Of a stretch of 64,000 nt of DNA, positions 11,026 through 22,820 are shown one piece after another. Below the pieces are notes generated by a model. The model searched no databases. It had not been told where the DNA came from and saw only the letters and a program-made list of their open reading frames with translations. Numbering within the stretch: position 1 is the stretch's first letter; every line of letters begins with the position of its first letter. Source of the stretch: Rallus limicola (Eukaryota > Chordata > Aves > Gruiformes > Rallidae); NCBI GenBank assembly GCA_022605955.1, contig JAKCOZ010000003.1, forward strand, positions 8,255,331-8,319,330. The letters run 5' to 3'. The translations under genes and the position numbers were made by a program.

Positions 11026-14000
11026 TGGTTTTCGGTATTCTTATTATTATTGCAGTCAATATTTACAAGAATGACCAGACTTTCATAGTCATCTTCAGGC
11101 AGGAAGAAGAATACCTATACTAATTTTAATTTCAGAAATTGCCAAGATAGAATAAACCAAATAAAACTGCAGATTCTGAATTCAGATTACAGTTTTTTGT
11201 TTCCTTGCCATAACTTCTTCATGAAGATCATTACAACTTTGCTTGGTAAATAGTGTCAAAGAAATCACAAAATTCTTCAGCTTCCTAAGGAAATTTAGGT
11301 TGCCACAGAAGACTCATTGTCTCTAAAATTTAACATTGTAAAGAACTCATCCATGACTATTATTCCTAAGCATCCTGTTACAAATAAGCAATTATTTGTA
11401 TGAGTGCTATAATTAAACACTGAACAAAAACAGTGTTTTGGGAAAATAAGAGATTGTAAAATCTAGGGGTTTTTTTTGTGTATCATCAATGGCAGGTTTG
11501 CCTTATAGAATCTCCTTTAAACTTTCCTTCATGGACTGTTCTTCATTTAGATGTATTTTACAACATGGAACATTTTCGGACAGTATCTTCAGATATACCA
11601 TTGATGCTCCTTTCAAATTTTATCTCTGATATTAGAGTTCTGTATAAAAGGTAGCCACTTCTGTGAAAACCTTTTTAAATAGCGAAACCTTCTGGCAAAG
11701 TTTTCAGAGAAACTTAAAATATTTCCACAATTGCTTGGATCATAGGAAGAGCCCTAATCATTTGGTGTTTTTTTTCCCACTTATAGTTTCTATGACTCCA
11801 TTGTGCAAACAGACAATAAACATTTCCCACAGTGTTGGTTTTTCTCTCTTTTAATCCCCAAAATGCCCTCTGAAACATGAGTAGATCAACACCATTATGC
11901 CCCATATCAGAGTGAAGCTGGATGATAATGAGCCTGTATGTAGTTTCCCTCCTGTAAGCAGTGCAGTCACATGAACATAGAGCTCTGTATGGACTAAATA
12001 ACTTCAGGCCATTTATATTTTGGCCTATAATGCACTGCAGGACACTGTGTATGTAATCTTGGATTCTGCATAGCATTTGGGGTTTGGTGAAAGATCATGC
12101 AGAATGAAAAATAGGGTTGGGGCAAGAATACAAGTTCCACAAGAACTTTGTAACATAAATAAACACCACCAGGCTTGACTCAGGAAGTCCAGCTGCATTT
12201 AGCATTGATCAGTTGTCAGACTTCTTGTCTTCATCAACTTCATTGTGAGTGAAGGCTTCATTTAATGCTTTGTTGATCAGAGGTGGTCATGGTTACAAAC
12301 AATAATGTGTTTAAACACAAAGTTCTTAATGCATCTGCAGTAAAAATAGATCCAACGCCCCTCAAAAGTATATATATTTATACCTCAGGCTACCTCAAGT
12401 ATGGACAGAGGTTGCTTAGAAAGATACACTAAAAATGGAAATAGATAAATTCAGCTAAAATATTGTAAGAGTTTCAAATAAAAAATTGAGGTATATTAGC
12501 TTCTCACTCAGAACCCCCATAGTGCAAATATTCACCCTCTTTTCTCAGAAGTGTATTCAAAGCCACAAAACACCCTTTAAATTGTTACTTTTTTCTCCTT
12601 CATTTTCCTGAACCATCTGTGAGCCTCCATGTAAATTTTTAAGATGCTCTCTGTCCCCATCCTACCCTTCTTCCCCTGTATTTGCTGCTCTTACACAACC
12701 AAATTTGCTGGGGTGTTCCTGTTGCGGAAACACTGAGCATTAAAAGAAGGAGAAAAAAAAAATCAAATAATAAAAGGCCAGATCACTGAGAGGAAAGAAG
12801 CAGTAGCAACAATGAAAAGAAATTGTAGAAGATGCAATCACCTTACCATTCATGTTGCCTTCCTGCTGTCCTTAGTACTTTCTGAAGTGGACAGCAGTTA
12901 AGTGACAGCTTTTTTGTCTTTTAAGTGCTTTTGGCTGCAGGCACAGGGATTTTCACAAGTGCTGCACATTTAACCTTGTTCAGAAAACTCTCTCTGTAAG
13001 AAATGAGACTAACTGAAAAGCAGTTGAAGTTTCCAGACCCTTATGAGATCCTCTGTGGGCAACTGCAGGGCTGAGTCATGATGGGGAACGGAGATGCACG
13101 ACAGTCTGTATTGTCTCGGTATTATAAACCTTGTAAGCGAGGGCTAGATGACCCCACTGGCTTTGAACAATATACCTGCAATACCTTTGCAGAGATGGTG
13201 AAAAATTAAAGTGGTCTTGCTTCCTAGCAAGATTTGGGCATATCTCATCAGTTTAATTAATCACTAGGGAAAACTGTACAATGCTGCTCTGATTATAAAG
13301 TAATGGGTCCATCAGGCACAATTAGAGCCCAGTTGAAACACTGTAGTTTGCTTGAAAACTGTTCAAGTAAACAATTGTGGGTTCTGGATGGGGCTCCTTT
13401 TCTAATTAATCCATAGAGAACCAAGTATTAGCTTTTCCTCAGCAAAGCATTTCCTAATATGTGATAGTGTTTTGCTCATGCTTCAAGTCTTGCCAGTAAT
13501 TAAAGGCAGATTTTCACATAGGTATCCATTTCATCACCGTATCACCCTCTTAGAAATGCTTCTCCCTGTCACATGCCAAACTCCTGTGCTATTACATCAT
13601 TCCCAAGGGTACCACACATGACATGATGTAACAGCATCAAGGAGAAAGAAGTGCTCACAGTGACATAATGTTCCAGAAAGCATGTCTTCGGTGACAAGAG
13701 ATTTTATAGGAAAAGTTGCTCAGTTTCTCCACTGAAGAGAAGGGAGATTTGTTGACAGTAAATTACATTCAACTTCTGTGAATTTTAGGTGCTGACAAGT
13801 TTCTAGAAAACAGAAATATATTTGCTTGGAAATTCAGCATTACTAATAGATGTGTAACTACCTTTAAGCTAATATTAATATTTAGCTGTCTAAGCTAAAC
13901 TTTTTAATATCAAACAGGACTAACTAGTTCTATTAATGATATTTAACTCAGTGGTGGAGTTGAAACTGCAGTTGAATATAGTTCTACCAAATATATGGAA

Positions 14001-15103
14001 GAACAACCATACACAACATACAACTGGATCTGGCTCACTGGAAGAACTGTTTGGTGCTTTTCGTAGAGTACAAAAATGGTGTCCTCTATTCTTAATTCTT
14101 TCTCCTCAGTTTTCACATATCAATCTGAATATTTACTAAAAGGTGAGCAAATTTGAACTCCCTATTTCCACACATGCAAGCTGATGCGCCATAGGGACGG
14201 CTGTTCCAACTCCCAGAGCAGGTCTGTTCTGGAAAATGTAAAATAACTCAATTCAAGCAAGTTATAACTCCTCTGAGCAAGAACTAGGCATAAATGGTGC
14301 CACTCTCCTCATTTACAAATCAACATAACACATGTTTCTCTGATGGTGTGTTCTTGCACTGAAGTTAAACTTCTGGGGCAACTCAGAAGAGCTTGAGACC
14401 TACCAAAAGCTGATGGGAAGAAGTTCATCCATGTCACATTGCTTTACTGCTTCTTATCCAGCTAGCATTAAAAATTGTTCACCCTACAGATGTGTAGCGT
14501 TCTAAAAGAACTGTTATACATCTGAGTAGATGAAGTATACACCTGACTTGCCAAGAGCTGCAAGGAATTCATATGGATACACAGACATCGTGACTTCTGA
14601 CAAGTTATCATTTCTTACTTACTTATAATCTCCATAATGCTTGTCACAATATTAAGGTGAAACCAAAGGAAACCAAGTCATTGTTTCATTGTCACATTTC
14701 CAAATGCTGTTACTAGGGTTATATTTTGGTGGCTTTTTTGGTTCTGTTTAGGTTTTGTTGTGATTTGGTATTTTACACCCCTGTTAAAACTTTCCAAGCT
14801 CTAACAGCAATAGGAGTGATGTGAGGCTAGCCTGGAAAGTAGTGTCTGACAAGGAAGAAAGATATTTCATGTGGTGCTGTATTCCTTTCAAGGTGGTAGA
14901 CACCCAAACAGGCCGAAGTTTCCTCAAGCTTCCTCAGAGCCCTCTGTCACACTTATAAAAGAGTAATTATGGGCTGGTAAAGGTGAAAATTCTGAGACAT
15001 CTCCCTCTCCTTTGGCTGGCAGAGTGTTCATGGAAAGCACCAAAAAACTGAAATGAGGGCATGAAGCTTATGTTGTACTTACTGTTACATCAATGGCAAG
15101 AGC
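11026..15103. other. AT-rich unique DNA, no gene recognised
   Basis: About 4 kb without an identifiable transposon or coding region. Open frames reach 120 codons on the minus strand (11714-12076) but have no recognisable domain. A segment at about 13230-13380 has less homopolymer noise and several TAAT-type homeodomain core sites; it is noted as a possible conserved non-coding element only. I see no RNA gene. Confidence 0.55.
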
Positions 15104-15600
15104 ACAGAACCACACAGAATTCACAGAATCTTAGGGGTTGGAAGGGACCTTGAGAGATCATTGAGTCCAACCCTCCCGCCAAATCAGGTTCCTTAGGACA
15201 GGTTGCACAGGTAGGCTTCCAGATGGGTCCCGAATATCTCCGGAGAAGGAGACTCCATAACACCCCTGGGCAGCCTGTCCTAGTGCTCTGTCACCATCAG
15301 TGTGAAAAAGTTCTTTGGTATGTTTCTGTGCTCCAACTTGGAGCCATTGCCCCTTGTCCTGTCTCCACAGACAACTAAAAAGAGGCTGGCTATCTTACTC
15401 TGTGTCCCATGCTTATAAACATTAATAAGATCCCCTCTCAGTCTTCTTTTCTCACAGCTGAACAGCCCCAGTTCACTCAGCCTTTCCTTGTAGGGGAGAT
15501 GCTCCAGGCCTGTAATCATCTTTGTGGCCGTCCACTAGACTTTCTCCAGGAGATCCCTGTCTTTTTCGTACCTGGGAGCCCAGAACTAGATACATATATA
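15104..15600 (-). mobile_element. CR1 LINE 3' fragment
   Basis: Read on the minus strand this is the last part of CR1 ORF2 plus the 3' UTR. The tail appears on the plus strand as CACAGAATTCACAGAATCTT at the low-coordinate end, followed by the usual GGTTGGAAGGGACCTTGAGAG block. A minus-strand frame at 15280-15519 encodes [20 protein letters not shown] and [14 protein letters not shown], which are conserved C-terminal CR1 blocks. Similarity stops near 15600, which marks the 5' truncation. The tail type differs from the copies at 50721 and 52632, so it belongs to another subfamily. Confidence 0.9.
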
Positions 15601-18600
15601 CCAGTAAAATCTACGCTTCTGGCTTGCCAAGGCTGGACCCTACTCACAGGATGCCCCAGTATCTCACATACTCCTGCTTGTACAGACACAGTGCTTATAG
15701 TTTCTGAAGCTATAAATCACTGTTCCTCTTTGTGCCTGAAGAATAATAATTTAAGACATAAAAGTAATCATTACATAATTAAATACAGATTCAAACTATA
15801 GTCTCACATTTTTATAATCCTGGAAATTCTCAGACTGCATCCAGGTTAATAATGACACTAGACCAATGAATTTATTTGGTCCTTCTGAATTCCTTAAATC
15901 ATTTGAACTTATTAGTGAAGTACAGTATAATTTCTTGCTGCTTTTCTTCAGTAGCACCTGAGATTGCTAAGTAGTGTAGTTTTCAACAGTGATCAAGTGT
16001 GGAAACTGAATTTTCTCAGATTAATTATAATCAATGGCAAATTGCATCATACAGCATCTTAAATTCTCATTGACGTACATACTCAGTTCTTTAATTTTGC
16101 AAATTCCTCCTTAATCAGAGCGAGCTATGGGAGTTTGGCTGAAAGTGACAAAACTGGCATTACTGTAGCTATTTTGTAAGCTACATGGTTTAAGCTGGTG
16201 TGCTCAGTCCAGCTATTGCTGAATCCTGCTGGGCAATTTCAGAAGGACAGACTGTAAATTGACAGATAGAGCTAAGCCCTGATGGCTCAAGGGCCTATCA
16301 CTCAAGAAAAGGAGCAGGCTGCTTGTTCTCTAGTAAGAGGACTTCTGGTGTAAGAGCTGTTAATCCTGCAGACTGCACCAAATGCAGACAAAAAGAATCC
16401 CTTGAAAGGAAAAAAAGAAATAAACCACCTCTTTGAACACTCTTACATTTCTCGTAAGGTATGTATTTTCTTTTAAATTATTTTTGTGTGCCTGGAATTC
16501 TATGCAATGGCAGTGGCTACATCGCGCTGTGATATCTTATAACAAGGCCAACCAGGGAATGTTTTTCAGCAGCATTTCACCCTCCCTCCCCTGAAGCTCT
16601 CTCATGCATCGTACTCTCCTGAGTTTTAAGCTGAAAATTAGGTTGGAAGAGCAGTAAGCCTGAGATATAATCATCTGAGTATCATAAACATCCCCATACT
16701 GTGTTCTCTGTGTGTGAAAATAAAAAACATTCCTCCTGCTTAGCCACCCCCCAGTTTTTATGTGGAGTCTACTGATATCTAAGAAACAGAACCCCTTTGT
16801 TTTTTATTGGCAAGCTTTCTTACCCCCTGTGGCTGAATCTGTCTTCCCCAGAGCCATCAGAAGTGGTCTTGAAAATCTCCCATCTCCAGATCTGCTTTTG
16901 GGGATCCATTCTTGCAATCCCTCGCATCCTCAAAATGCTTGTCCCCAGTGTCAGGCAGCTTGCTATTGATACATCCTGAGTTTTAATGTGTTATTCATAT
17001 TTCTCTGAGTTCATCAGTGTCTCAGCTTGTTATTCTCGCTGTTCCCCAGAATAATAGAGCTTAGTGAGGCAATTTGTGCTCAGCTTCTGCAGCGTGTGCC
17101 AGTAACATATCCTATTCAAAAATATTACAGAAAAAATAGCAACTATGTCTAATCACCTTTCCCCCAGAGATTTAAAGCACAATAACATTCTCTCTAACTG
17201 TACTCAGTTAACTATTTTTTAAAATAATACTTTCTACTGTAGAATTGCTCAGATGCTTCCTTCAAAGGAGCACTTTTCCCTCCTCACTTTGGCTTTAGCT
17301 CCTGATGGAGGTTCACTTGTGTTATCTCTCACCAGTGCAAATAAGGAATAATGCCTCTAAAGCCAACAGTCACAATGGAGTAAGAAAGAAGAGAGTCAGG
17401 CCCATAGCTTCATGCAATACACAAAGCTACTGTTACCTGCACCCTGGTGATATAACTGCAATGCCTGCTTATACACCAACATAGGTGTGCATGGGATTGA
17501 TTTTTCATGGACAAGAGGGGAAATTTCCATGCAGTAAAATCTACGCTATAAATTTTACCTTATGTTGAGAGTTGATTTAAAGTATTAAAATATTAAAATG
17601 AAGCATTTTCTAGGGCTGGCTGCCCCAGCACAACCCAAATCAAACATCCAATTTTGCCAGATTTCAGTGCACAGGAGGAACAGAATTTTCTCCCACTATA
17701 TTGTCTGCTAAGCACAGTGTGCAGACCTGCATTCATCCTCTCATGCATGCATGAGATCAAGTATCATGAGGCACGAACAGAATAACAAATTAGATATTGT
17801 AAGTGCTTCAGCCTCCATCTTTTACTAGGTAGCACTTCAATTGCCAAAAAATGTTCATCAAAATTTATCATTTAGAGATATTTTTATCTTAGACTTTATG
17901 TAATAGGGAATTAACAAATATTTAAAAGTCTAGAATAGACAGACATCTGACTCCATTATCTGTGATACAAGAATCTTCCAGATGCTTCTAGCTATGTCTC
18001 ATGAAAGTATAAAAAAATTTCTTCTTATTTTAATTTGAGAACTTAATAAAATGAATTGAATTCAGAAAAAAAAATAATCTAAGTTAACATTGCCATTCAA
18101 AGACTTTAAGAATGCATCTCATTAAATAAAAGACGAGGACAATACTATGCTTGTTTTATCCCATAGCTAATTCAATGTAGCCTTTGTTTATATTTTTTTA
18201 TGTAAAGCGTACAATGCATTAACTTCCCTCAAAATTTTGTGGGTTGCACACAGGATAGCAGAGAGGAATTGCATACAGGACACAGGTCCTGGGTAAACTT
18301 TGCAGCTACTCTACCAAGTAAGACCGAGTAAGCATTATGGTTTGCCATCTCTATACCATCCTCTGAAGCATTAAGCTATCTGATAATCTGACAAACATAG
18401 GCAGGTTTTATTATTATGGTTTTGGTTAACAACTGAGCATCCAGATTTGCCATGCTACAGGACTGTTGTTTAAATTGTCTAAGAGGAAACCTGTGGGTTG
18501 GTGGGGTTTTTTTGCAAAATGAAGCAGCTAATACTTTTCCTTGCACCCTCCTATCTTACAGTCTTAGAAGTTGTGATTTCTGTGAGATCAACTTCACTGA

Positions 18601-20002
18601 GGAACCATATAGGATACTGCAGACATGGAATACTCACAGAAGACTCAACTGCTCAACATCAATAGGCTGTTTTGTACTTTAAACATCTTTTCAAACCAAA
18701 TCAACCTTTCCTCTGTAGATGAGGCTTGATCAAAATTATAATAAAATCAGTCTGACTTCGATGTTATACTCAGTATTCCTTGTGCTCTTCCTCTACTTCA
18801 TAAGGTCAGAGAAGCTTTTTTGGGTTTGTACTTGCAAACCAGCTGCACTATGTTGAAAGAAATAGTGCATGTGCTAATCTTAACCTTCATTTAAAATATG
18901 CACATGAGAAATAGTTTTAATGCTCAGGAGGTGAAGTGTTAACATTTGAAAGTAAACCAAAGGAATGAAATCAGGTTTGAGTTTTTCCAGCCTAGCCATC
19001 AGAAATGGCTACCTTGGGATTTTTCAGGACACGATAATACTTGACCTCCTAGTTAGCTTCACATTGGTGTGGCAAAAAGGGTATGTTCAGGGTGCAAACT
19101 GCACAAGTCCTTTCTGACAGCTTATTTGAGGATGAACTCCTACAGAAAAGAGCATTTTGCGGCCAAGATCTGTTACATTTAGAGCTTCTTCTCTGTTCCC
19201 ATTATTCCCTCATGTTTTTAGGAGCTGACAATTTAGCTTCATGTGTAATCCATTATGAACCTCTGTACACAAGGTGTAAGGCCAGGTTTACCTCTTGAGG
19301 AGCTGAGAATTTCTAAAAGACATTCTCCAGGTCCTTCATTGTTTTTCTAGTGCACAAGCTCAGGAATGTATTTCATTCTAAAACCTGTTGCTTAGAAAGA
19401 TGCCTATGACTCTTCAAATGGCTCAGGAATGATGATTTAAATGACATGGTGCGATTGTTATCACAGCCCTATAGGCTATACCACCAAAAATTACTTCTGA
19501 GAAAGAAAACCAACAATATTTCAATACTAAGCACAAAATGAAGGAAAACCTGTAAGATTTAATAATTAGACAGACATGTAAATATGTATTTGAATGACAA
19601 ATACATTAATGTGCTGGATATATAGATATGTTATAAATATTTTAAATTTTTATTCACATACAAAATTTACTAGTTCATCTCTATAATTTACTAAACACCT
19701 TGAAGAATTTGGATCAGGACCCATCACAGGACACTCTCCTATGTCCTTGTGCTACTTTGTCAAAATATGCAAGATTTCATAGCAATGAAACAAATCTGCT
19801 CCTGCAGACAGAGCAATATCCAAACAAACAGATGCTTTCTTGGAGACATATATATCTAGACTTTGAAGATTTATTAAAAGAAAAATGTAAATTTTCTTCT
19901 TCAAATTATTTTCCCATTTCCTGATGAACTTAAAATACTACCCCTTATAAGCGAAGGAAGAAATATGGGATTCAACAAAAATATAAGATCATATTTTTTA
20001 TG
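15601..20002. other. AT-rich unique DNA, no gene recognised
   Basis: A 4.4 kb stretch with open frames no longer than about 80 codons and no matches that I recognise. Poly(A/T) patches and isolated AATAAA words occur at the density expected for AT-rich DNA and are not tied to a transcript. No tRNA, snRNA or hairpin strong enough to call was seen. Confidence 0.55.
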
Positions 20003-20458
20003 CCATGAGGAAGTCACTGAAGCTGGTGAAAGGGCTGGAGGTCCTTTGAGTAGTGCCTGTGAGTAGTGGCTGAGGACTCTGGGTTCATCTAGTTAGGAGA
20101 AAATGAAGGTTACCTCATTGCTCTCTACAACTTCCTGAAGAGCGGACAGGGAGAGGGAGCTGCTGAGCAATTTTCTCTGGGAGCCAGTGACAGGACACAT
20201 GGGAATGGTTCAAACCTGCACCAGGGGAAGTTCAGACTTAGGAAGCATTCCTCAACTAGGCAGGTCAAACACTGGGACAGGCTTCCTAGAGAGGTTGTTG
20301 ATGTCCCAAGACTGTCAGTTTTCAAGAGGCATTTGGACACTTCCCTTAAAGACATGCTTTAACTTTTGGTCAGCCTTGAAGTGGTGCTGTAGCTGAGTAG
20401 GTTGTAGATGCCTCCCAACAAAACTATTCTATTCTAGTCTAGTGTAGTCTAGTCTATG
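20003..20458 (+). mobile_element. Old CR1 LINE 3' fragment (TTCTATTC-type tail)
   Basis: The fragment starts in the C-terminal ORF2 block (KLVKGLE-like, near 20012) and runs through the GASDRTHGNG-like segment to a 3' end of TATTCTATTCTAG followed by degenerate GTCTA units (20425-20458). It is close in sequence to the fragment at 26283-26810: both share the CAGTGAYAGGACACATGGGA block. It clearly differs from the ATTCTATG- and GATTCTGT-tailed copies, so it is a separate subfamily. Frameshifts prevent any long reading frame. Confidence 0.85.
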
Positions 20459-21936
20459 TATATCTTCTATTGCCCTCAAATTTATATTTTAATTACTAAT
20501 TACACAATTTTTCACCTTTTTTTACTTCCCTTCCACTTTTAGTTAATTTCCACTATCACTTTGATTCCTTACAAAGCTACAAATATGAGCTCTGATGCTA
20601 ACTAATCATTAAAAAAACAGAGGTTAAAAGCAAAGCATACAGTGATGGGTAGTTTGTGCTTCACTTGTAATATGCACTGATATAAAACTGGGTGTTCCAG
20701 ATGGTGCAGAATTAAGTCCATATCCTGTACTGAGACTGGCAGTATGACTTTGTTAGAGTTTGAGTTTCTAAGTAGGTTGAACTCTTGTGTTGTAGATAAA
20801 GTGATTAGCAGTTGTCCATGAAATGCAGGTGCATGACAATCAGATGCACCAGACTGTGCAATGGCCTTGGGGTCCTTTCCCTTCCAGACACTGCCAGAGG
20901 CCCCATGGGACTCAAGTTTCTCCATTGTATGTGTCCTAGGAGTTTCCATCTAGAAGGTTTTAGTAAGTAACTTGCTGCACTGTGAATTATTGTCAGCCAA
21001 AACTAGACCACAGTGATTCTTTTTATGTGGAAAGGAACACCAATAATTAATTATACCCTGAAACATGAAATATAGTATGTAAGACTTCTGACATTAGCTT
21101 GGAAGAGAGGAAAAAGAAAGAAAAAGAATCCAAAGTACAGTGATACTTCCATTATAAAATCAACTTTCCCAAATGGGCTGCAGTTTTCAGAGCACAATGC
21201 AAGATTTCAAAATGATGTACTATGATTTGCTCTTTTATGATTAACAAAAATGTTTTCTTATTGTTTTTATTCTGGCAAACCCCCAGCATTTTTTTGGTTA
21301 TTGTTGTTTTATGCCAGCAATTGTGTTTGTCTTTATGAAATTGATGATTTAAAAGAAAATAAAAGCTGCATTGCTATAATCATAGACGTCTAAAAATTCA
21401 ATCAGAAGATAATTATAATAATAAAAGCTCTTTCAGATTCAATGAGTTACAACTGGTAGGATAATAATTGTTTCTGGAAAAATAAGGGCGGTTTTTTCTC
21501 CCTTTCAGATGAGTAATGTGGTTTGGAAAGATTGTACTATCTATCTTTATTCAAGTCACAGGATGAGAATGAATTCAGTTTAACATAATTGACAGGCATC
21601 CTGAGGAAAGAAAGAAGAGAAATGAGATTTGTTCTTGGTCAACCTGAATTACTTAGGTTTAATGGGATTGTGAACACATTTGAACTGTTCTCTCTTTTTG
21701 TGCTGCAAGTTATTTCTGGTAGACTTACCCTAACTTATAGCTTAGGCCTGCTGTGGTAAAGAACATAATTGCATTTTGACTGAAGTGTGATGAAAAAATA
21801 GAATATTAATTTTTTCCAAAGATGACTGAAATGAGGGTACTGTGACAATATCGAGATGTTGTGTGGATACTCCACAGTGTCTTTAAATGAGATGGATTCC
21901 TGTGTCTAATGGACTCATAAATGCTAAAGATGAATG
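20459..21936. other. AT-rich unique DNA, no gene recognised
   Basis: No transposon similarity. The longest open frame is 115 codons on the minus strand (20602-20949) with no recognisable domain. Homopolymer-rich patches near 21290-21360 and 21410-21430 are the only low-complexity features. Confidence 0.5.
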
Positions 21937-22250
21937 AATCATAGAATTGTAGAATGGTCTGTGTAGGAAGAGACCCCAAGGACCAGAGAGTTCCAAACCC
22001 CACCCGCCACAGGCAGGGCCACTAACATCCAGGCATGATCTAGACATGGTTACTCAGGGCCCCATCCAACCTGGGCTTGCACACCTCCAGGGATGGGAGG
22101 GCAGCCCATTCCAGCATCTTACCACTCTCTCTGTAAGGAACCTCCCACTAATATCTAATTTAAAACTTCCCTCCTTTAGCTTTAATTCATTCCCCCTTCT
22201 CCTGGCATTGTCTAACCCTTTGATTCCCCTCCTGTTTATATGCTCCCCTC
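21937..22250 (-). mobile_element. CR1 LINE 3' fragment cut by an LTR
   Basis: The plus strand begins with GAATCATAGAATTGTAGAAT, the reverse complement of an ATTCTATG-type CR1 tail. It continues through the 3' UTR and the end of ORF2 in reverse (blocks resembling CCAGGGATGGG and CCCCCTTCTCCTGGCATTGTC). Similarity ends abruptly at 22250, where the ERVL-type LTR begins, and the remaining CR1 sequence does not resume beyond the LTR at 22821. Either the LTR entered this CR1 and the far part was deleted, or the CR1 truncation point happens to coincide with the LTR edge. Confidence 0.85.
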
Positions 22251-22510
22251 GGCTTATTTTGGCTGGGGTAGTTAATTTTCTTCATTGTAGGCAGTCTGGG
22301 GCTGTAGTTTAGATTTGTGCTGGAAGCAGTGTTTATAACACTGTTTCATTCCTGCTGAGCAGGGCTTACACAGACCCAAGGCCTTTTCCACTTCTTACCC
22401 CGCCAGTGAATAGGCTGGGGGTGCACAAGGAGTTGGGAGTCTATACAGCTGGGACAGCTGACCAAAACTGTCCAAAAGAATATTCCATACCATATAATGT
22501 CATGTCAGCA

Positions 22511-22515
22511 TATAA
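22511..22515 (+). promoter_or_regulatory. TATA-like box of the ERVL-type solo LTR
   Basis: TATAA lies about 175 bp upstream of the LTR's ATTAAA signal, the spacing expected if U3 ends and R begins shortly downstream. Whether it is active in the host is unknown. Confidence 0.55.
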
Positions 22516-22687
22516 GGGGCTGGGGGAAAAAAGAAGGAAAGGGCAACATTTGGAGTGATGACATTTGTCTTTCAAAGTCACCCTTATGCATGATGGAGGT
22601 CTCCTTTTCTGGGGATGGCTGCCCATAGGAAGTGTGGAATGAATTCCTGTTTTTGCTTTGCATGTATGTACAGATTTTGCTTTATGT

Positions 22688-22693
22688 ATTAAA
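22688..22693 (+). terminator. Polyadenylation signal ATTAAA in the solo LTR
   Basis: This variant of AATAAA is the one normally seen at this place in this LTR type. It is followed within 30 bp by the CAACCC-containing R/U5 block. It could act as a premature poly(A) site if the window lies in an intron. Confidence 0.6.
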
Positions 22694-22820
22694 CTGTCTT
22701 TAACTCAACCCATGAGTTTTCTTACTTTTATTCTTCTAGTTCTCTCTCCTATCCCAGAATGGTGTGTGAACGAACTGCTGTCCATCATGCTTAGCTGCTG
22801 GCTGGGGCAAAACCATGGCA

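Larger units (their letters stand above)
22251..22820 (+). mobile_element. Solo LTR of an avian ERVL-type endogenous retrovirus
   Basis: From memory, this matches a common avian ERVL-type LTR along its whole length. It opens with TTTTGGCTGGGGTAGTTAAT and ends with GCTGGCTGGGGCAAAACCA. Regulatory parts are visible in order: a TATAA-like box (22511-22515), an ATTAAA polyadenylation signal (22688-22693) and the CTGTCTTTAACTCAACCC block that follows it. No primer-binding site, gag, pro, pol or env sequence adjoins either side, so it is a solo LTR left by recombination between two LTRs. Precise target duplications could not be identified. Family assignment is by recall, not by a database search. 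Confidence 0.85.
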
